Shown one piece after another: positions 1-8,242 of a DNA stretch of 64,000 bases. Position 1 is the first letter of the stretch, and every line of letters begins with the position of its first letter. This stretch comes from Desulfuromonas sp. AOP6. Lineage in GTDB: Bacteria; Desulfobacterota; Desulfuromonadia; Desulfuromonadales; SZUA-540. Made by a program: the position numbers and the translations under genes. The notes below the pieces were generated by a model. It worked only from the letters and a program-made list of their open reading frames with translations, did no database searches and was not told where the DNA came from. The DNA lies in assembly GCF_009731355.2 (NCBI RefSeq), contig NZ_AP022810.1:124001-188000 (forward strand), written 5' to 3'.

Positions 1-2
1 AT

Positions 3-437
3 CAGATGCTTGCCAATCAGTATATTAATGAATGTGACCCCACTGAAGATATTTTAAAATATTGCCCCGGCGAGGAGACCATTCCATTATTTGCCGTTGC
101 AACCTTACATCAGAAAATCGTCCTGTTGCCCGCTTATATCGAAGGAATGTGGGCAAAGGTCAATTTTCCCGCTTCAGTTGTATATGCTGATCGACATTCT
201 GCCTTCAACCTCGATTTTGAGATGTTTGATCAAAGAAGCCTGAGCGTTCAAGCTGGATCATGCTTGATTAAACCATGGCTTTTTTGGCCATATGCCAGAG
301 ATCAATTAAGGATTTATCATGGGGGTGTAAAGGTCAACTTTCCGCTATTCCTCCATGAGATGGCATTTCGATTCAATCTTTCCCTGTCCGGCGATCAGGA
401 GGAGGGTATCATTGATGACCTTGTCGCCTGTTTATAG
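3..437 (+). pseudogene. Degenerate IS1595/ISXO2-like transposase fragment
   Basis: The reading frame is open to the left edge, so the true start may lie outside the window; the first ATG is at 6. The pattern fits the DDE domain of IS1595-type transposases: an ECD block (D11 counting from the ATG), a YAD block (D62, cf. YTDGW in the family) and a C-terminal FW-YA--L-IYHG ... LHEMAFRFN block matching the family's FWS-AK-RL ... LHLKE-EFRFN end. The third catalytic residue, the Glu of the family's N-x-x-E-x-FW motif, is missing; the equivalent place reads PWLFW. I infer an inactive or domesticated remnant. No terminal inverted repeats are visible. The family call comes from remembered motif patterns only, so it could be an unrelated hypothetical protein. 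Confidence 0.45.
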
Positions 438-438
438 A

Positions 439-459
439 ATGATCGTTTTGAACGGTCAT
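439..459 (+). terminator. Stem-loop between transposase remnant and cbcL
   Basis: ATGATCGTT and AACGGTCAT pair (nine pairs, one G-T) around a three-base loop, followed by a moderately T-rich stretch rather than a clean T run. It lies between the stop of the upstream frame and the cbcL ribosome binding site, so it may be a weak terminator or a leader hairpin. Confidence 0.3.
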
Positions 460-490
460 GTGTTTTCACTTTTATTGGAGGAGCAATGAA

Positions 491-2329
491 ATGAAGTTCT
501 GCCGAATTCTCACTGTAGTCCTTGGTGTTTGGCTACTGGGTACTGCCGTCCCTGCCCTGGCCAAAATGGCCCCCGATCCGAATGCATGCCTTCAGTGTCA
601 TGCAGATGTGGTATCCGCCTCCGATTTTATGGATTCGGTCCATGGAAAAAATGCCTGCACAAGCTGCCATGTGGAGGTTACCGATCTCGATGAGCACTTG
701 GCAGGGAACATTGAGATCGGGGCTGTAAATTGTGCTACTTGCCATTCCAATGAGCACCGGGACCATGCTGATAGTGTGCATGCGGAAAGTGGTATAGGCT
801 GCATCGAATGCCACTCTGACATTCATGGGCAGGCAAAATTAAGTGGATCTAAAGTAGCTGTGGTCGAAAAATGCAGTGAGTGCCACGATGTTGAAAGCTA
901 CGTTCAATCAAGTCATGGTCTGGCCATCGCAGCTGGGAAAAATGATTCGGCCGCCTGTAACGATTGTCATGGGATTCACGGCGTGGCCAGAGTGCCAGAT
1001 CCTGAAACATCAGAAGGTGGTGCCTTTAAGACAGCGGCATGCATCGAGTGTCATGCGGATGAAGAGAAGATGGAACATGCTGGTGTTAATCCGCATGCAG
1101 TAGAAACCTACCTGGAGAGCTATCATGGCAAGAACTACCGACTAGGATTTCCCCAGCAATCTGCTGGGTGTGCCGATTGCCATAGCGCCCACGGCGTCCT
1201 GCCCCCAAGCCATGCTGAGTCAACTATCGGTGAAGCAAAAATAGTAGACACCTGTGCTGCTTGCCATCCTAAAGCTACCAGTCAATTCACTAAATTTTAC
1301 GCCCATGGAGACCACGGAGATCGGGAAAATTATCCGATCATGTACTATACCTTCATCAGTATGACCGGCCTTCTGATCGGAACTTTTACAGTGTTCTGGA
1401 TTCACACGCTCCTGTGGATGTTCCGTGGATTTGTGGAGAACAGGCAGAAGGCAGCAGCTCTTGCCGCCGGACATGAAGCGCATCATATTCCCGAGGCGCA
1501 TAAACAATATCGTCGATTTGAAAAAAGGCACATTTTCTTGCACCTTACCGTCATCATCAGCTTTCTTGGGCTATCGCTTACTGGCTTGCCCCTGAAGTTT
1601 GCGGATCAGCCTTGGGCCCAGACGATGATGTCTTTCTTTGGTGGCGTGCATTACGCCGGCCTCATTCACCGCGGGTGCGCTATCCTGACCTTCTACTATT
1701 TCGTGGGCGCCATCCTCATGAGCATTGATTTCCTTTTTATCCGCAGGGATATCAAGGCGCATCCGTTTGTAAGACTCTTCGGCCCAGATTCTTTGATGCC
1801 AAACTTCAGGGATGTCCGTGATGTGACCGCGATGGTTCGCTGGTTCTTCTTCAAAGGGCCAAAGCCAGCCTTTGAGCGCTGGACCTACTGGGAGAAATTC
1901 GACTTCCTGGCGGTCTTCTGGGGTATGTTCGCCATCGGCGGCTCAGGCCTCATGTTATGGTTCCCCGAGATTTTCGGGACATTCCTGCCCGGTTGGATGT
2001 TCAACGTTGCCACCATCGTTCATTCGGACGAAGCTCTGTTGGCTACCGGGTTCATTTTCACTGTTCATTTCTTTAATACCCACGGGCGACCCGAAAAGTT
2101 CCCCATGGACTTCGTTATCTTCAATGGTCAGATGACCAAGGAAGAATTTATTGAAGAGCGCGGCGATCAATGGAAGCGCTACGAAGAGGAAGGTACAACG
2201 GAGAATTATGTGGTGACCAAGCCAAGTGGAGTGCTGTATGACTTCTTCTTCAAAGGGTTTGGGTTCCTCGCCTTCTTCACAGGGATAACTTTGGCTATCC
2301 TGATGCTGTACGCTTTCATCAGCGGGTAA
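491..2329 (+). CDS. cbcL: CbcL-type inner-membrane multiheme c / diheme b cytochrome
   Basis: 612 residues. An N-terminal signal sequence ending near PALA is followed by nine CxxCH heme c sites (CLQCH, CTSCH, CATCH, CIECH, CSECH, CNDCH, CIECH, CADCH, CAACH) across about residues 33-265. The C-terminal half has about six membrane segments with spaced histidines, as in HydC/FdnI b-type cytochromes. This architecture is that of Geobacter CbcL, a menaquinol oxidase needed for respiration to low-potential extracellular acceptors. The ATG at 491 is chosen because GGAGGAG at 477-483 sits just upstream; an in-frame ATG at 458 has no such site and would put polar residues before the signal peptide. 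Function in this organism is inferred from architecture. Confidence 0.88.
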   Translation: MKFCRILTVVLGVWLLGTAVPALAKMAPDPNACLQCHADVVSASDFMDSVHGKNACTSCHVEVTDLDEHLAGNIEIGAVNCATCHSNEHRDHADSVHAESGIGCIECHSDIHGQAKLSGSKVAVVEKCSECHDVESYVQSSHGLAIAAGKNDSAACNDCHGIHGVARVPDPETSEGGAFKTAACIECHADEEKMEHAGVNPHAVETYLESYHGKNYRLGFPQQSAGCADCHSAHGVLPPSHAESTIGEAKIVDTCAACHPKATSQFTKFYAHGDHGDRENYPIMYYTFISMTGLLIGTFTVFWIHTLLWMFRGFVENRQKAAALAAGHEAHHIPEAHKQYRRFEKRHIFLHLTVIISFLGLSLTGLPLKFADQPWAQTMMSFFGGVHYAGLIHRGCAILTFYYFVGAILMSIDFLFIRRDIKAHPFVRLFGPDSLMPNFRDVRDVTAMVRWFFFKGPKPAFERWTYWEKFDFLAVFWGMFAIGGSGLMLWFPEIFGTFLPGWMFNVATIVHSDEALLATGFIFTVHFFNTHGRPEKFPMDFVIFNGQMTKEEFIEERGDQWKRYEEEGTTENYVVTKPSGVLYDFFFKGFGFLAFFTGITLAILMLYAFISG

Positions 2330-2350
2330 TCTTTCGAGTCCTTAAATAAG

Positions 2351-2378
2351 CAGGCCCCCGGTTCTTACCGGGGGCCTG
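2351..2378. other. Perfect 12-bp GC-rich hairpin after cbcL
   Basis: CAGGCCCCCGGT and its exact complement flank a four-base loop (TCTT). No T run follows on either strand, and the AGGAG ribosome binding site of the next gene follows almost directly. It may be a terminator-like pause, a 3' stabiliser of cbcL mRNA, or a structure limiting translation of the next gene. Confidence 0.55.
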
Positions 2379-2394
2379 CAAGGAGTAGTGAATT

Positions 2395-2625
2395 ATGGCG
2401 AAAAAACAGGGAATAGGTCTAGCTGTAGTCGCTTTTGCCTTTTACATCATTGGAGGTATAGGCACTTTCGGTGGCCTCATTTTGATGGGAATGATGCGGG
2501 GGCAGAATGTCATGGGCTGGGGTGACGGCACTGGTATTGGTAGTCTCTTCCTCGCGGCAGGGTTATGCCTGTCTATTCTCGGCGTTTTGCTTATGCGTCT
2601 TTTCCGCAACAGGGGTTTCGCCTGA
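2395..2625 (+). CDS. Small two-TM membrane protein of unknown function
   Basis: 76 residues with two hydrophobic stretches (about 9-31 and 47-68) separated by a short Gly/Met-rich loop containing MMRGQNVMGWGDGTG, and a basic C-terminal tail (RLFRNRG). AAGGAG lies 9 nt before the ATG. I recognise no family. It follows cbcL by 65 nt in the same direction with a strong hairpin between them, so it may be co-transcribed and could be an accessory of the cytochrome, but nothing in the sequence proves this. Confidence 0.6.
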   Translation: MAKKQGIGLAVVAFAFYIIGGIGTFGGLILMGMMRGQNVMGWGDGTGIGSLFLAAGLCLSILGVLLMRLFRNRGFA

Positions 2626-2628
2626 AAC

Positions 2629-3300
2629 CTAATACCCTTTGTGAAAAACTCTTTTCAAGGCCGGTGTGACAACCTTCCTTAACCAAAGAAGCAGCCAGCC
2701 AAGCGGTGTGCCTTTAAGGCGTATTTCATCGAGCAGGATCTGTTTTTCCGATAAGGCGTGCTGGTCGTTCGGGTTGATGGCCAAAGCTTTATCGAAGCAG
2801 GATAAGGCCTCTTCCTCCCGCCGCAGGCGCGACAGGGAAACCCCCTTGTTACGGATGGCATGAGTGTTTTCCGGTTCGATATCTAAAACGCGGTCGAAGC
2901 ACTGAAGGGCCAGGTCATCCATCATCAGTTTGGATAGGCAGACGCCTTTTTGGCCCAGTGCCGTTACGTTTCTGCCATTCAACTGCAGGGCCCTGTCCAG
3001 CATGGCAATGGATTCCCGCACACGTCCCCGGATAGAAAGAACGACTCCGTAGTTGGCATACAGGAAATCGGCAGGGGGCGCTTTTTCAATTGCCTCTGCC
3101 AGAAGTCGCTCTCCCTGCTTCAAGTCTCCTTCCAGACAAAAAGCCTCGCCCTCAAAAAACAGGGCAAATCCTTCATCCCCATGGTCACGGGCGTCCCTGG
3201 CCATTTGTCGGGACAAGGCAATGGCGTCAACAGAACTGGTGTCTTCAAGATCGGCAATCCGTTGAAAAGCCTGAAAATATATTTGAATGTCCTGAGCCAT
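2629..3300 (-). CDS. Tetratricopeptide repeat protein
   Basis: 223 residues built of helical TPR units. The clearest are around 110-145 (NVTALGQKGVCLSKL ... ALQCFDRVLDIEPEN) and 145-180 (HAIRNKGVSLSRL ... ALSCFDKALAINPND), with the usual Gly/Ala, Tyr/Phe and Pro positions. No signal peptide is visible, so it is probably a cytoplasmic scaffold. The C-terminus (GWLLLWLRKVV) is amphipathic. It converges with the small membrane gene, the stops being 3 nt apart, and lies downstream of the atp terminator, so it is probably its own unit. Partner unknown. Confidence 0.75.
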   Translation of the reverse strand: MAQDIQIYFQAFQRIADLEDTSSVDAIALSRQMARDARDHGDEGFALFFEGEAFCLEGDLKQGERLLAEAIEKAPPADFLYANYGVVLSIRGRVRESIAMLDRALQLNGRNVTALGQKGVCLSKLMMDDLALQCFDRVLDIEPENTHAIRNKGVSLSRLRREEEALSCFDKALAINPNDQHALSEKQILLDEIRLKGTPLGWLLLWLRKVVTPALKRVFHKGY

Positions 3301-3370
3301 GGCAAGGCCTTTCCTTTGACGAGTTAAATGACAAAGCCGATTCTAGCAAAACAAGGTCTGGGTTCAAACC

Positions 3371-3403
3371 AAAAAAAAGGGCGCATCCCGAGGAATGCAC
3401 CCT
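3371..3403 (-). terminator. Rho-independent terminator of the atp operon
   Basis: Read on the minus strand, a nine-pair stem (AGGGTGCAT with ATGCGCCCT, one G-T) around an eight-base loop is followed by eight T residues. It lies 26 nt downstream of the atpE stop and is a textbook intrinsic terminator. Confidence 0.85.
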
Positions 3404-3428
3404 TTCTTGCGACCAGGTCAAACGATCG

Positions 3429-3695
3429 TTACTTCGCGAGAAGTTGCAGAACGTTGTCGGTGAAGGGGTTGGCGAAGAGGATGATCATCGCTACAACGAA
3501 AACGTAGATAGCGAGGGACTCGATCATCGCCAGACCAATCATCATGGTGGTCAGAATTTTGCCGCTGGCGCCGGGGTTGCGGGCCACGCCTTCAACGGCG
3601 CTTTTAATAGCAATACCCTGGCCAAGGCCGGTACCAAAAGAACCGATAGCCATCCCGAAACCTGCAGCGATCATGCACCAAGCAAAAAATTCCAT
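3429..3695 (-). CDS. atpE: ATP synthase Fo subunit c
   Basis: 88 residues forming the two-helix hairpin of the rotor ring, with the polar-loop signature ARNP at residues 38-41 and the ion-binding Glu59 in the second helix. Gln26 (GLGQG), Glu59-Ser60 and Tyr64 match most side chains that hold Na+ in the Ilyobacter tartaricus ring, but the family's Thr after Ser is Leu61 and the Val two residues before Glu is Met57, so ion choice is undecided. Last gene of the atpZ-atpI-atpB-atpE unit, followed by a strong terminator. The F1 genes and stator b subunits are not in this window, consistent with the split atp operons of Geobacter relatives. Confidence 0.95.
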   Translation of the reverse strand: MEFFAWCMIAAGFGMAIGSFGTGLGQGIAIKSAVEGVARNPGASGKILTTMMIGLAMIESLAIYVFVVAMIILFANPFTDNVLQLLAK

Positions 3696-3769
3696 GTTAC
3701 TTCTCCTTCTTTTCTGGGTTTATTGTTCCTATACGATATAGGACTTGGTTTGTGACGAAAATCTTCAAA

Positions 3770-4444
3770 TTAGTGTGCTTCTTCAAGGGCGCCAGCAATA
3801 TAAATCATCGCCAGCAGAGTGAAAACGAAAGTCTGGATAAAGGCAATCAGCACTCCCATCATCATCATTGGCACCGGAAGCAGGAAGGGAACGAGGGCCA
3901 GGAAAATCATGAGTACGATTTCATGTCCGTACATGTTCCCGAATAGACGCAGAGAAAGAGACAGGGGCCGGGCCAGGTGGCCGATAATTTCAATGATAAA
4001 AATGAGGGGAGCCAGTACAAGAATGGGTCCCATGAAATGCTTCAGATAGCCGATGCCATGCTCCTTGACGCCAATAATATGGGTCATGGCGAAAACAGTC
4101 AGAGCCAGAGCGGCGTTGGTATTAAGGTTGGCAGTAGGAGGGTAGAAACCAGGGATAAGGGCAATCAGGTTTGAAACCAGTATGAAAAGAGCAAAGGTGG
4201 CAATCAGCGGGAAGTAGGCCTTGCCCTTGGGACCCATGGTCTCTTCTATGAGGTTTTCGACGCCGGTGACGACAACTTCCATGAAGTTCTGCATTCCTTT
4301 CGGGACGGCTTGCACGCTGCGTGAGGCGAGAAAGGCGACCAGAACGAGAACGATCATGACGAACCAGGTGTAGGTGACATGTTCACCGATGTGGGTATGA
4401 AGTTGCTGTTCGAGCCATTGCAAAAAGAGAAACGGGTGCGTCAT
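3770..4444 (-). CDS. atpB: ATP synthase Fo subunit a
   Basis: 224 residues with five to six membrane helices. The segment [15 protein letters not shown] holds the essential Arg of the a subunit that faces the c-ring Glu, and the last helices ([15 protein letters not shown]) carry the conserved Gln. The length is slightly short but within the family range. It forms the ion half-channels of the Fo motor. It lies 20 nt after atpI and 74 nt before atpE in the same transcription unit. Confidence 0.95.
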   Translation of the reverse strand: MTHPFLFLQWLEQQLHTHIGEHVTYTWFVMIVLVLVAFLASRSVQAVPKGMQNFMEVVVTGVENLIEETMGPKGKAYFPLIATFALFILVSNLIALIPGFYPPTANLNTNAALALTVFAMTHIIGVKEHGIGYLKHFMGPILVLAPLIFIIEIIGHLARPLSLSLRLFGNMYGHEIVLMIFLALVPFLLPVPMMMMGVLIAFIQTFVFTLLAMIYIAGALEEAH

Positions 4445-4464
4445 GATAGTTTATGCCTCCTCGC

Positions 4465-4824
4465 TCAGAAAGAACGTTTCAGGGTCGTCCAGATAATATT
4501 GATAACCACAACCGACAATCCTAAGGCCAGACCGACAGGGTGTACTTTAAATATGACAATCAGTACAACCAAGGCTGTGGCCAAGGCTCCCAGCCGAATA
4601 ACGTAGCTGAGTTTAAAGCCTCTGGTGGAATGTTGCTGTGGATCTCCTATAAGCTTTTTCAGGGAAAAATGCAGCCAATGGAAACCCGATATAGCAACAA
4701 TTCCTCCGGTTAACACCCCAAGAATAATGGGTGGTGAAGCACTGATACCGCTGAGAACCACCAGGATTCCGAGAATGAGCCAGTTGCGGCGAGAAAGATC
4801 GCGCAGCAGGCTGTCCTCATTCAT
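4465..4824 (-). CDS. atpI: ATP synthase subunit I / AtpI-like protein
   Basis: 119 residues with four predicted membrane helices (about 15-31, 33-52, 73-91, 95-114) and a short cytoplasmic N-terminus, fitting the ATP synthase I chain thought to help c-ring assembly or supply ions. It overlaps the upstream atpZ by 8 nt, indicating translational coupling, and precedes atpB, the usual place for this gene. The family is poorly conserved in sequence, so the call rests largely on length, topology and position. Confidence 0.78.
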   Translation of the reverse strand: MNEDSLLRDLSRRNWLILGILVVLSGISASPPIILGVLTGGIVAISGFHWLHFSLKKLIGDPQQHSTRGFKLSYVIRLGALATALVVLIVIFKVHPVGLALGLSVVVINIIWTTLKRSF

Positions 4825-5071
4825 ATTTGCTGGGATCCTGATTTTCCATCTCCTGTCGTTTGAGCTCGCGATTGGTCAGAATGTAAATATTCCGAAAACC
4901 AGAGACGATGCCCAGGAGAAGGAATATGAGGGTGAGCCAGGGCGAGGTGCCGAGCCATCTGTCAAGGTAGTAACCCATGGCCAGACCGATAAAGGTGCTG
5001 GCAACCATGGATATTCCCACGCTCGACAGGAATCCGACGGACTTGATCAGTTGACTTCTGTCTTTAGCCAT
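4817..5071 (-). CDS. atpZ: AtpZ/AtpI-family Fo accessory protein
   Basis: 84 residues with two membrane helices (about 15-33 and 43-62); GLAMGYYLDRWLGTSPWLTLIFLLLGIVSGF is diagnostic of the AtpZ (AtpQ-like) family, with the conserved G-x3-G-Y-x2-D-x2-L segment. First gene of the Fo unit. AtpZ and AtpI proteins have been linked to cation supply to the Fo motor in other bacteria; the role here is inferred from family and position. A promoter-like site lies at 5120-5148. Confidence 0.8.
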   Translation of the reverse strand: MAKDRSQLIKSVGFLSSVGISMVASTFIGLAMGYYLDRWLGTSPWLTLIFLLLGIVSGFRNIYILTNRELKRQEMENQDPSKYE

Positions 5072-5119
5072 GAACCCCTTTTGAGCCTACCGCTTACACC
5101 ATCCCATAAAAACCAGCCC

Positions 5120-5148
5120 TTATTAGCACAGGGACTATCCCATGTCAA
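5120..5148 (-). promoter_or_regulatory. Sigma-70 type promoter for atpZ-I-B-E
   Basis: On the minus strand a perfect TTGACA (5148-5143) is followed after 17 nt by TAATAA (5125-5120), preceded by TGC as an extended -10. The predicted start of transcription is near 5113, about 40 nt before the atpZ ATG. Confidence 0.6.
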
Positions 5149-5167
5149 CCACGTTTATGGCGGCGAA

Positions 5168-5914
5168 TCAGCTGGATCCACGTTTTCTGCCCTTCCAGTC
5201 ACGCAGGCTCCAGGACAGTTGGCTGCAGAGACCTCGTAGTAAAGAAAGGTCATCCTGGCTGGGTGCGGCCCGATGCATGAGTTGCCTTATTCGGTTCATA
5301 ACAGCTTCAGGGCGAGCAGGATTGAGGAAGGCGATGCGGGTCAAGATCGATTCCACCTGGCCAAAGAGTTCTTCCATCTCACCCTGACGAGGAGTTGGCG
5401 CCATGATAGTCGAGGAGCTGGTCTTAGGGGTGCGACTCAACTCGTACAGAAAGAGTATAACGGCCTGGGCAAGGTTGAGGGACCCGAGCTCCAAGGAGGT
5501 CTCGACGCTGGCGGCGTGCGAGCAAAGCGCGACCTCGTCACTGGTCAGTCCAGAGTCTTCCCGACCAAAGATGAGGCCGAGTCGACCCTCGGGAGGCAGT
5601 TTTTGCTGCAGAGTGGGAACCTTGGAGATATCCAGAAGATCGCCCCTGAGCCTTCCTGGGCGACGCGTGGTAGCCACAGACAGGGTCAGGTCGTCGATGG
5701 CGGCGGTCAAGCTGGGGAAAAGGCGGGCCTCGCCGAGGAGGTGGTTGGCTGCTACGGCGAACTTTCTGGCCTCGGGGTGCAGATGCAGGCAAGGGTTGAC
5801 AAGACGCAAGTCTTTGCAGCCGAAGTTGGCCATGGCCCTGCACACCATGCCGATATTGCCGGGGCTTTGCGGCTCTACCAGGATAACGCTGATATGGGCC
5901 AATGAAATGTTCAT
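5168..5914 (-). CDS. TrmJ-like tRNA 2'-O-methyltransferase (SPOUT family)
   Basis: 248 residues from the ATG at 5914 (a GTG at 5920 is an alternative; no strong ribosome binding site decides). The N-terminal SpoU-type knot is visible: VILVEPQSPGNIGMVCRAMANFG near the start, LIFGREDSGLTSDEV at about 110-125 and SLNLAQAVILFLYEL near 145-160, the three SPOUT motifs. The C-terminal helical extension is the one seen in TrmJ, which methylates the ribose at tRNA position 32. Substrate specificity is inferred from overall layout and could be another TrmH-group RNA methylase. It lies between hemL and atpZ, each with its own promoter or hairpin signals. Confidence 0.8.
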   Translation of the reverse strand: MNISLAHISVILVEPQSPGNIGMVCRAMANFGCKDLRLVNPCLHLHPEARKFAVAANHLLGEARLFPSLTAAIDDLTLSVATTRRPGRLRGDLLDISKVPTLQQKLPPEGRLGLIFGREDSGLTSDEVALCSHAASVETSLELGSLNLAQAVILFLYELSRTPKTSSSTIMAPTPRQGEMEELFGQVESILTRIAFLNPARPEAVMNRIRQLMHRAAPSQDDLSLLRGLCSQLSWSLRDWKGRKRGSS

Positions 5915-5940
5915 AACCACTGAAATCTTGGGTGAAGGTG

Positions 5941-5980
5941 AATGGCCACCTCTGAGAGTCAGCCGTCAGAGGTGGCCATT
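5941..5980. terminator. Perfect 15-bp inverted repeat between hemL and trmJ-like gene
   Basis: AATGGCCACCTCTGA (5941-5955) and its exact complement (5966-5980) flank a ten-base loop. It is 32 nt downstream of the hemL stop and 26 nt upstream of the next gene, all on the minus strand. There is no T run, so it may be a factor-assisted terminator, an RNA-stability hairpin or an intercistronic control element. Confidence 0.5.
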
Positions 5981-6012
5981 CTAAAATCTAGTGAAATAGG
6001 AGGAACTGGAGC

Positions 6013-7308
6013 TTAGCCGTTGGCATTCAGCCCTTTGAAAGATGCGTAGGCGGCCTCGACAGTCTTGTCCAGATCGTCGGTGGTGTGGGCCACGCTCATG
6101 AACCCGGCCTCGAACTGACTCGGTGCCAGATTGACGCCCCTGTCGAGCATCGAACGGAAGAATTTGCCAAAGGAAGCCGTATCGCTTTTGGAGGCATCGG
6201 CAAAAGAGTAAACGGGCCCCTCGGTGAAGTAGGTGCAGAACATGCCGCCGACGCGCTGCCAGCAGGTGGCAAAAGGTGCGGCCTTGGCCGCCTCGATAAG
6301 GCCTTTTTCAAGATAGGCGCTTTTTTCTTCAATGCGCTGATAGAAGCCATCTTCTTTCAGAAGTTCCAAGGTGGCGATACCGGCGCTCATGGCCAGCGGA
6401 TTGCCCGAGAGCGTTCCGGCCTGATAAACGCCTCCTTCGGGGGATAGATGGTCCATGATTTCGCGTTTGCCGCCAAAAGCGCCGACCGGAAGGCCGCCGC
6501 CAATAATCTTGCCAAGACAGACGAGGTCGCCACGGACACCAAAGCGTTCCTGCGCGCCCCCATAGGCAACACGGAAACCGGTCATGACCTCGTCAACAAT
6601 GAGGAGAATGCCCTCGCGGTCACAGAGAGATCGCAAACCGGCGAGGAAGCCATCCCTGGGAGGTACGCACCCCATGTTGCCGGCGATCGGTTCAAGGATA
6701 ATGCAGGCCACCGCGCCCTTGTTGGCCTCGGCGAGGCGCGTAACGTCCTCAAGGTCGTTGTAAGTAGCGGTGAGGGTGTGTTTGGCAAAATCTGCCGGCA
6801 CGCCAGGAGAAGTCGGGACGCCAAAGGTGGCAGCCCCAGAGCCGGCTTTCACCAGCAGGGAGTCGGCATGGCCATGGTAGCAGCCGTCAAACTTGATGAT
6901 CTTGTCCCGACCGGTGAAGCCACGGGCCAGGCGGATGGCGCTCATGGTCGCTTCGGTGCCAGATGAAACCATGCGCACCTTTTCAATGTTGGGATAGGCT
7001 TCACAGACCATCTCGGCCAAGGTGATTTCTTTTTCGGTAGGGGCTCCGAAAGAGGCGCCGCTGTCAGCCGCGGATTTGATGGCCTCGACAACCTTGGGAT
7101 GGCAGTGCCCGAGAATCATGGGCCCCCAGGAGCCAACATAGTCGATGTAGCTGTTACCATCAACGTCGTAAAGATGAGAGCCCTGGGCCCGACTGATGAA
7201 AACAGGGTCACAACCAACGGACTTGAAGGCCCTGACAGGACTGTTGACCCCACCGGGTATGGTTTTCTTCGCCTGGGTAAAGAGTGTGGTTGAATTCGAG
7301 TGATTCAT
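6013..7308 (-). CDS. hemL: Glutamate-1-semialdehyde 2,1-aminomutase
   Basis: 431 residues. A PLP enzyme of aminotransferase class III that converts glutamate-1-semialdehyde to 5-aminolevulinate, the C5 entry to heme (and so to the many cytochromes of such organisms). Visible motifs: [10 protein letters not shown] at the N-terminus, [17 protein letters not shown] (PLP phosphate site), [11 protein letters not shown], and [17 protein letters not shown] with the Schiff-base Lys. The ATG at 7308 is used because GAAGGGGGG lies just upstream; the frame stays open to 7401 but those extra residues are not family-like. Confidence 0.95.
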   Translation of the reverse strand: MNHSNSTTLFTQAKKTIPGGVNSPVRAFKSVGCDPVFISRAQGSHLYDVDGNSYIDYVGSWGPMILGHCHPKVVEAIKSAADSGASFGAPTEKEITLAEMVCEAYPNIEKVRMVSSGTEATMSAIRLARGFTGRDKIIKFDGCYHGHADSLLVKAGSGAATFGVPTSPGVPADFAKHTLTATYNDLEDVTRLAEANKGAVACIILEPIAGNMGCVPPRDGFLAGLRSLCDREGILLIVDEVMTGFRVAYGGAQERFGVRGDLVCLGKIIGGGLPVGAFGGKREIMDHLSPEGGVYQAGTLSGNPLAMSAGIATLELLKEDGFYQRIEEKSAYLEKGLIEAAKAAPFATCWQRVGGMFCTYFTEGPVYSFADASKSDTASFGKFFRSMLDRGVNLAPSQFEAGFMSVAHTTDDLDKTVEAAYASFKGLNANG

Positions 7309-7391
7309 GGGGCCCCCTTCTTTTCGCCCGGAAGGCGTCGTGAAAAAGAATTGATATGACCGTATGCGCAGATCAAGTTTAAGTAGATGAC

Positions 7392-7420
7392 TGCTTAACA
7401 CAGGGGGCAGAACATGTCAA
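7392..7420 (-). promoter_or_regulatory. Possible hemL promoter
   Basis: On the minus strand a perfect TTGACA (7420-7415) is followed after 16-17 nt by TTAAGC/TAAGCA, a poor -10. It lies about 85 nt before the hemL start, in the divergent gap shared with the rnf operon. Confidence 0.35.
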
Positions 7421-7546
7421 GAAGTTGAAAAATAACGGGAAGTTGTCGGCCGGTTGCGAGAGGCCTGGGGTTGTAGAGAAGTTATTTATAAAGAGCTGGG
7501 GTGGTCGCTTTCGATTTTTAATCTGGCTGGTCGGGCGCATAACAAG

Positions 7547-7575
7547 TTGACAATGTTATGGTCTTATCTTATAAA
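7547..7575 (+). promoter_or_regulatory. Near-consensus sigma-70 promoter of the rnf operon
   Basis: TTGACA (7547-7552), a 17-nt spacer and TATAAA (7570-7575) give eleven of twelve consensus matches. Transcription should begin near 7582, leaving a leader of about 50 nt before rnfA. The rest of the 326-nt hemL-rnfA gap shows nothing else I can name. Confidence 0.75.
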
Positions 7576-7634
7576 AACCGCTCAGACCAATCGGTATATT
7601 TTGGGCTGTGTCCGCAGCCGCGCAGGGAGTATGC

Positions 7635-8216
7635 ATGGCCGAGCTTTTACTGATTCTGGTCGGTGCCATTTTCGTCAATAACTTTGTTCTTGCACGATTT
7701 CTTGGCATCTGTCCTTTCCTTGGAGTCTCCAAAAAAGTCGAAACGGCCCTCGGGATGGGGATGGCGGTCACTTTCGTCATGACCATCGCCGCGGTGGTCA
7801 CCTGGTTTATTCAATACTTCATTCTCAATCCTTTTGGTCTCGAATATTTACAGACCATCGCTTTTATCCTGGTCATTGCCTCTCTCGTTCAATTGGTCGA
7901 GATGGTCATACAGAAAGCCAGTCCCGTACTTTACCAGTCCCTCGGCATTTTTCTCCCCCTTATAACCACCAATTGTGCGGTGCTTGGCCTGGCGGTGCTG
8001 AATATCCAGAAGGAGTACTCCTTCCTCGAAAGCGTCATTTTTGCCATAGGCGCGGCGCTGGGTTTTACGCTGGCCATGGTCCTTTTTGCCGGTTTGCGGG
8101 AGCGGGTAGATATGTGTCCTGTACCACCAAGTTTTAAGGGAACAGCCATCGCTCTGGTGACGGCCGGATTATTGTCATTGGCATTTATGGGTTTTGCCGG
8201 GCTGGTCAAAGGCTAA
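7635..8216 (+). CDS. rnfA: Rnf complex membrane subunit RnfA
   Basis: 193 residues with six membrane helices. [30 protein letters not shown] and [14 protein letters not shown] are the hallmark RnfA/NqrE blocks whose cysteines hold the intramembrane 2Fe-2S centre together with RnfE. The complex couples ferredoxin oxidation and NAD+ reduction to ion transport. The ATG at 7635 is chosen because AGGGAG precedes it and it gives the family N-terminus [17 protein letters not shown]. First gene of rnfABCDGE. Confidence 0.94.
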   Translation: MAELLLILVGAIFVNNFVLARFLGICPFLGVSKKVETALGMGMAVTFVMTIAAVVTWFIQYFILNPFGLEYLQTIAFILVIASLVQLVEMVIQKASPVLYQSLGIFLPLITTNCAVLGLAVLNIQKEYSFLESVIFAIGAALGFTLAMVLFAGLRERVDMCPVPPSFKGTAIALVTAGLLSLAFMGFAGLVKG

Positions 8217-8242
8217 ACCACGGAACGGGGAAGTTTTTTCGG

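Noticed and set aside
458..490. Extended start of cbcL at 458
   Set aside because: It would add 11 residues before a clear signal peptide; the ATG at 491 has a strong GGAGGAG site.
438..490. Cyclic-di-GMP riboswitch before cbcL, as found before some Geobacter cytochromes
   Set aside because: The gap is only about 50 nt and shows one simple hairpin, too short for the GEMM fold.
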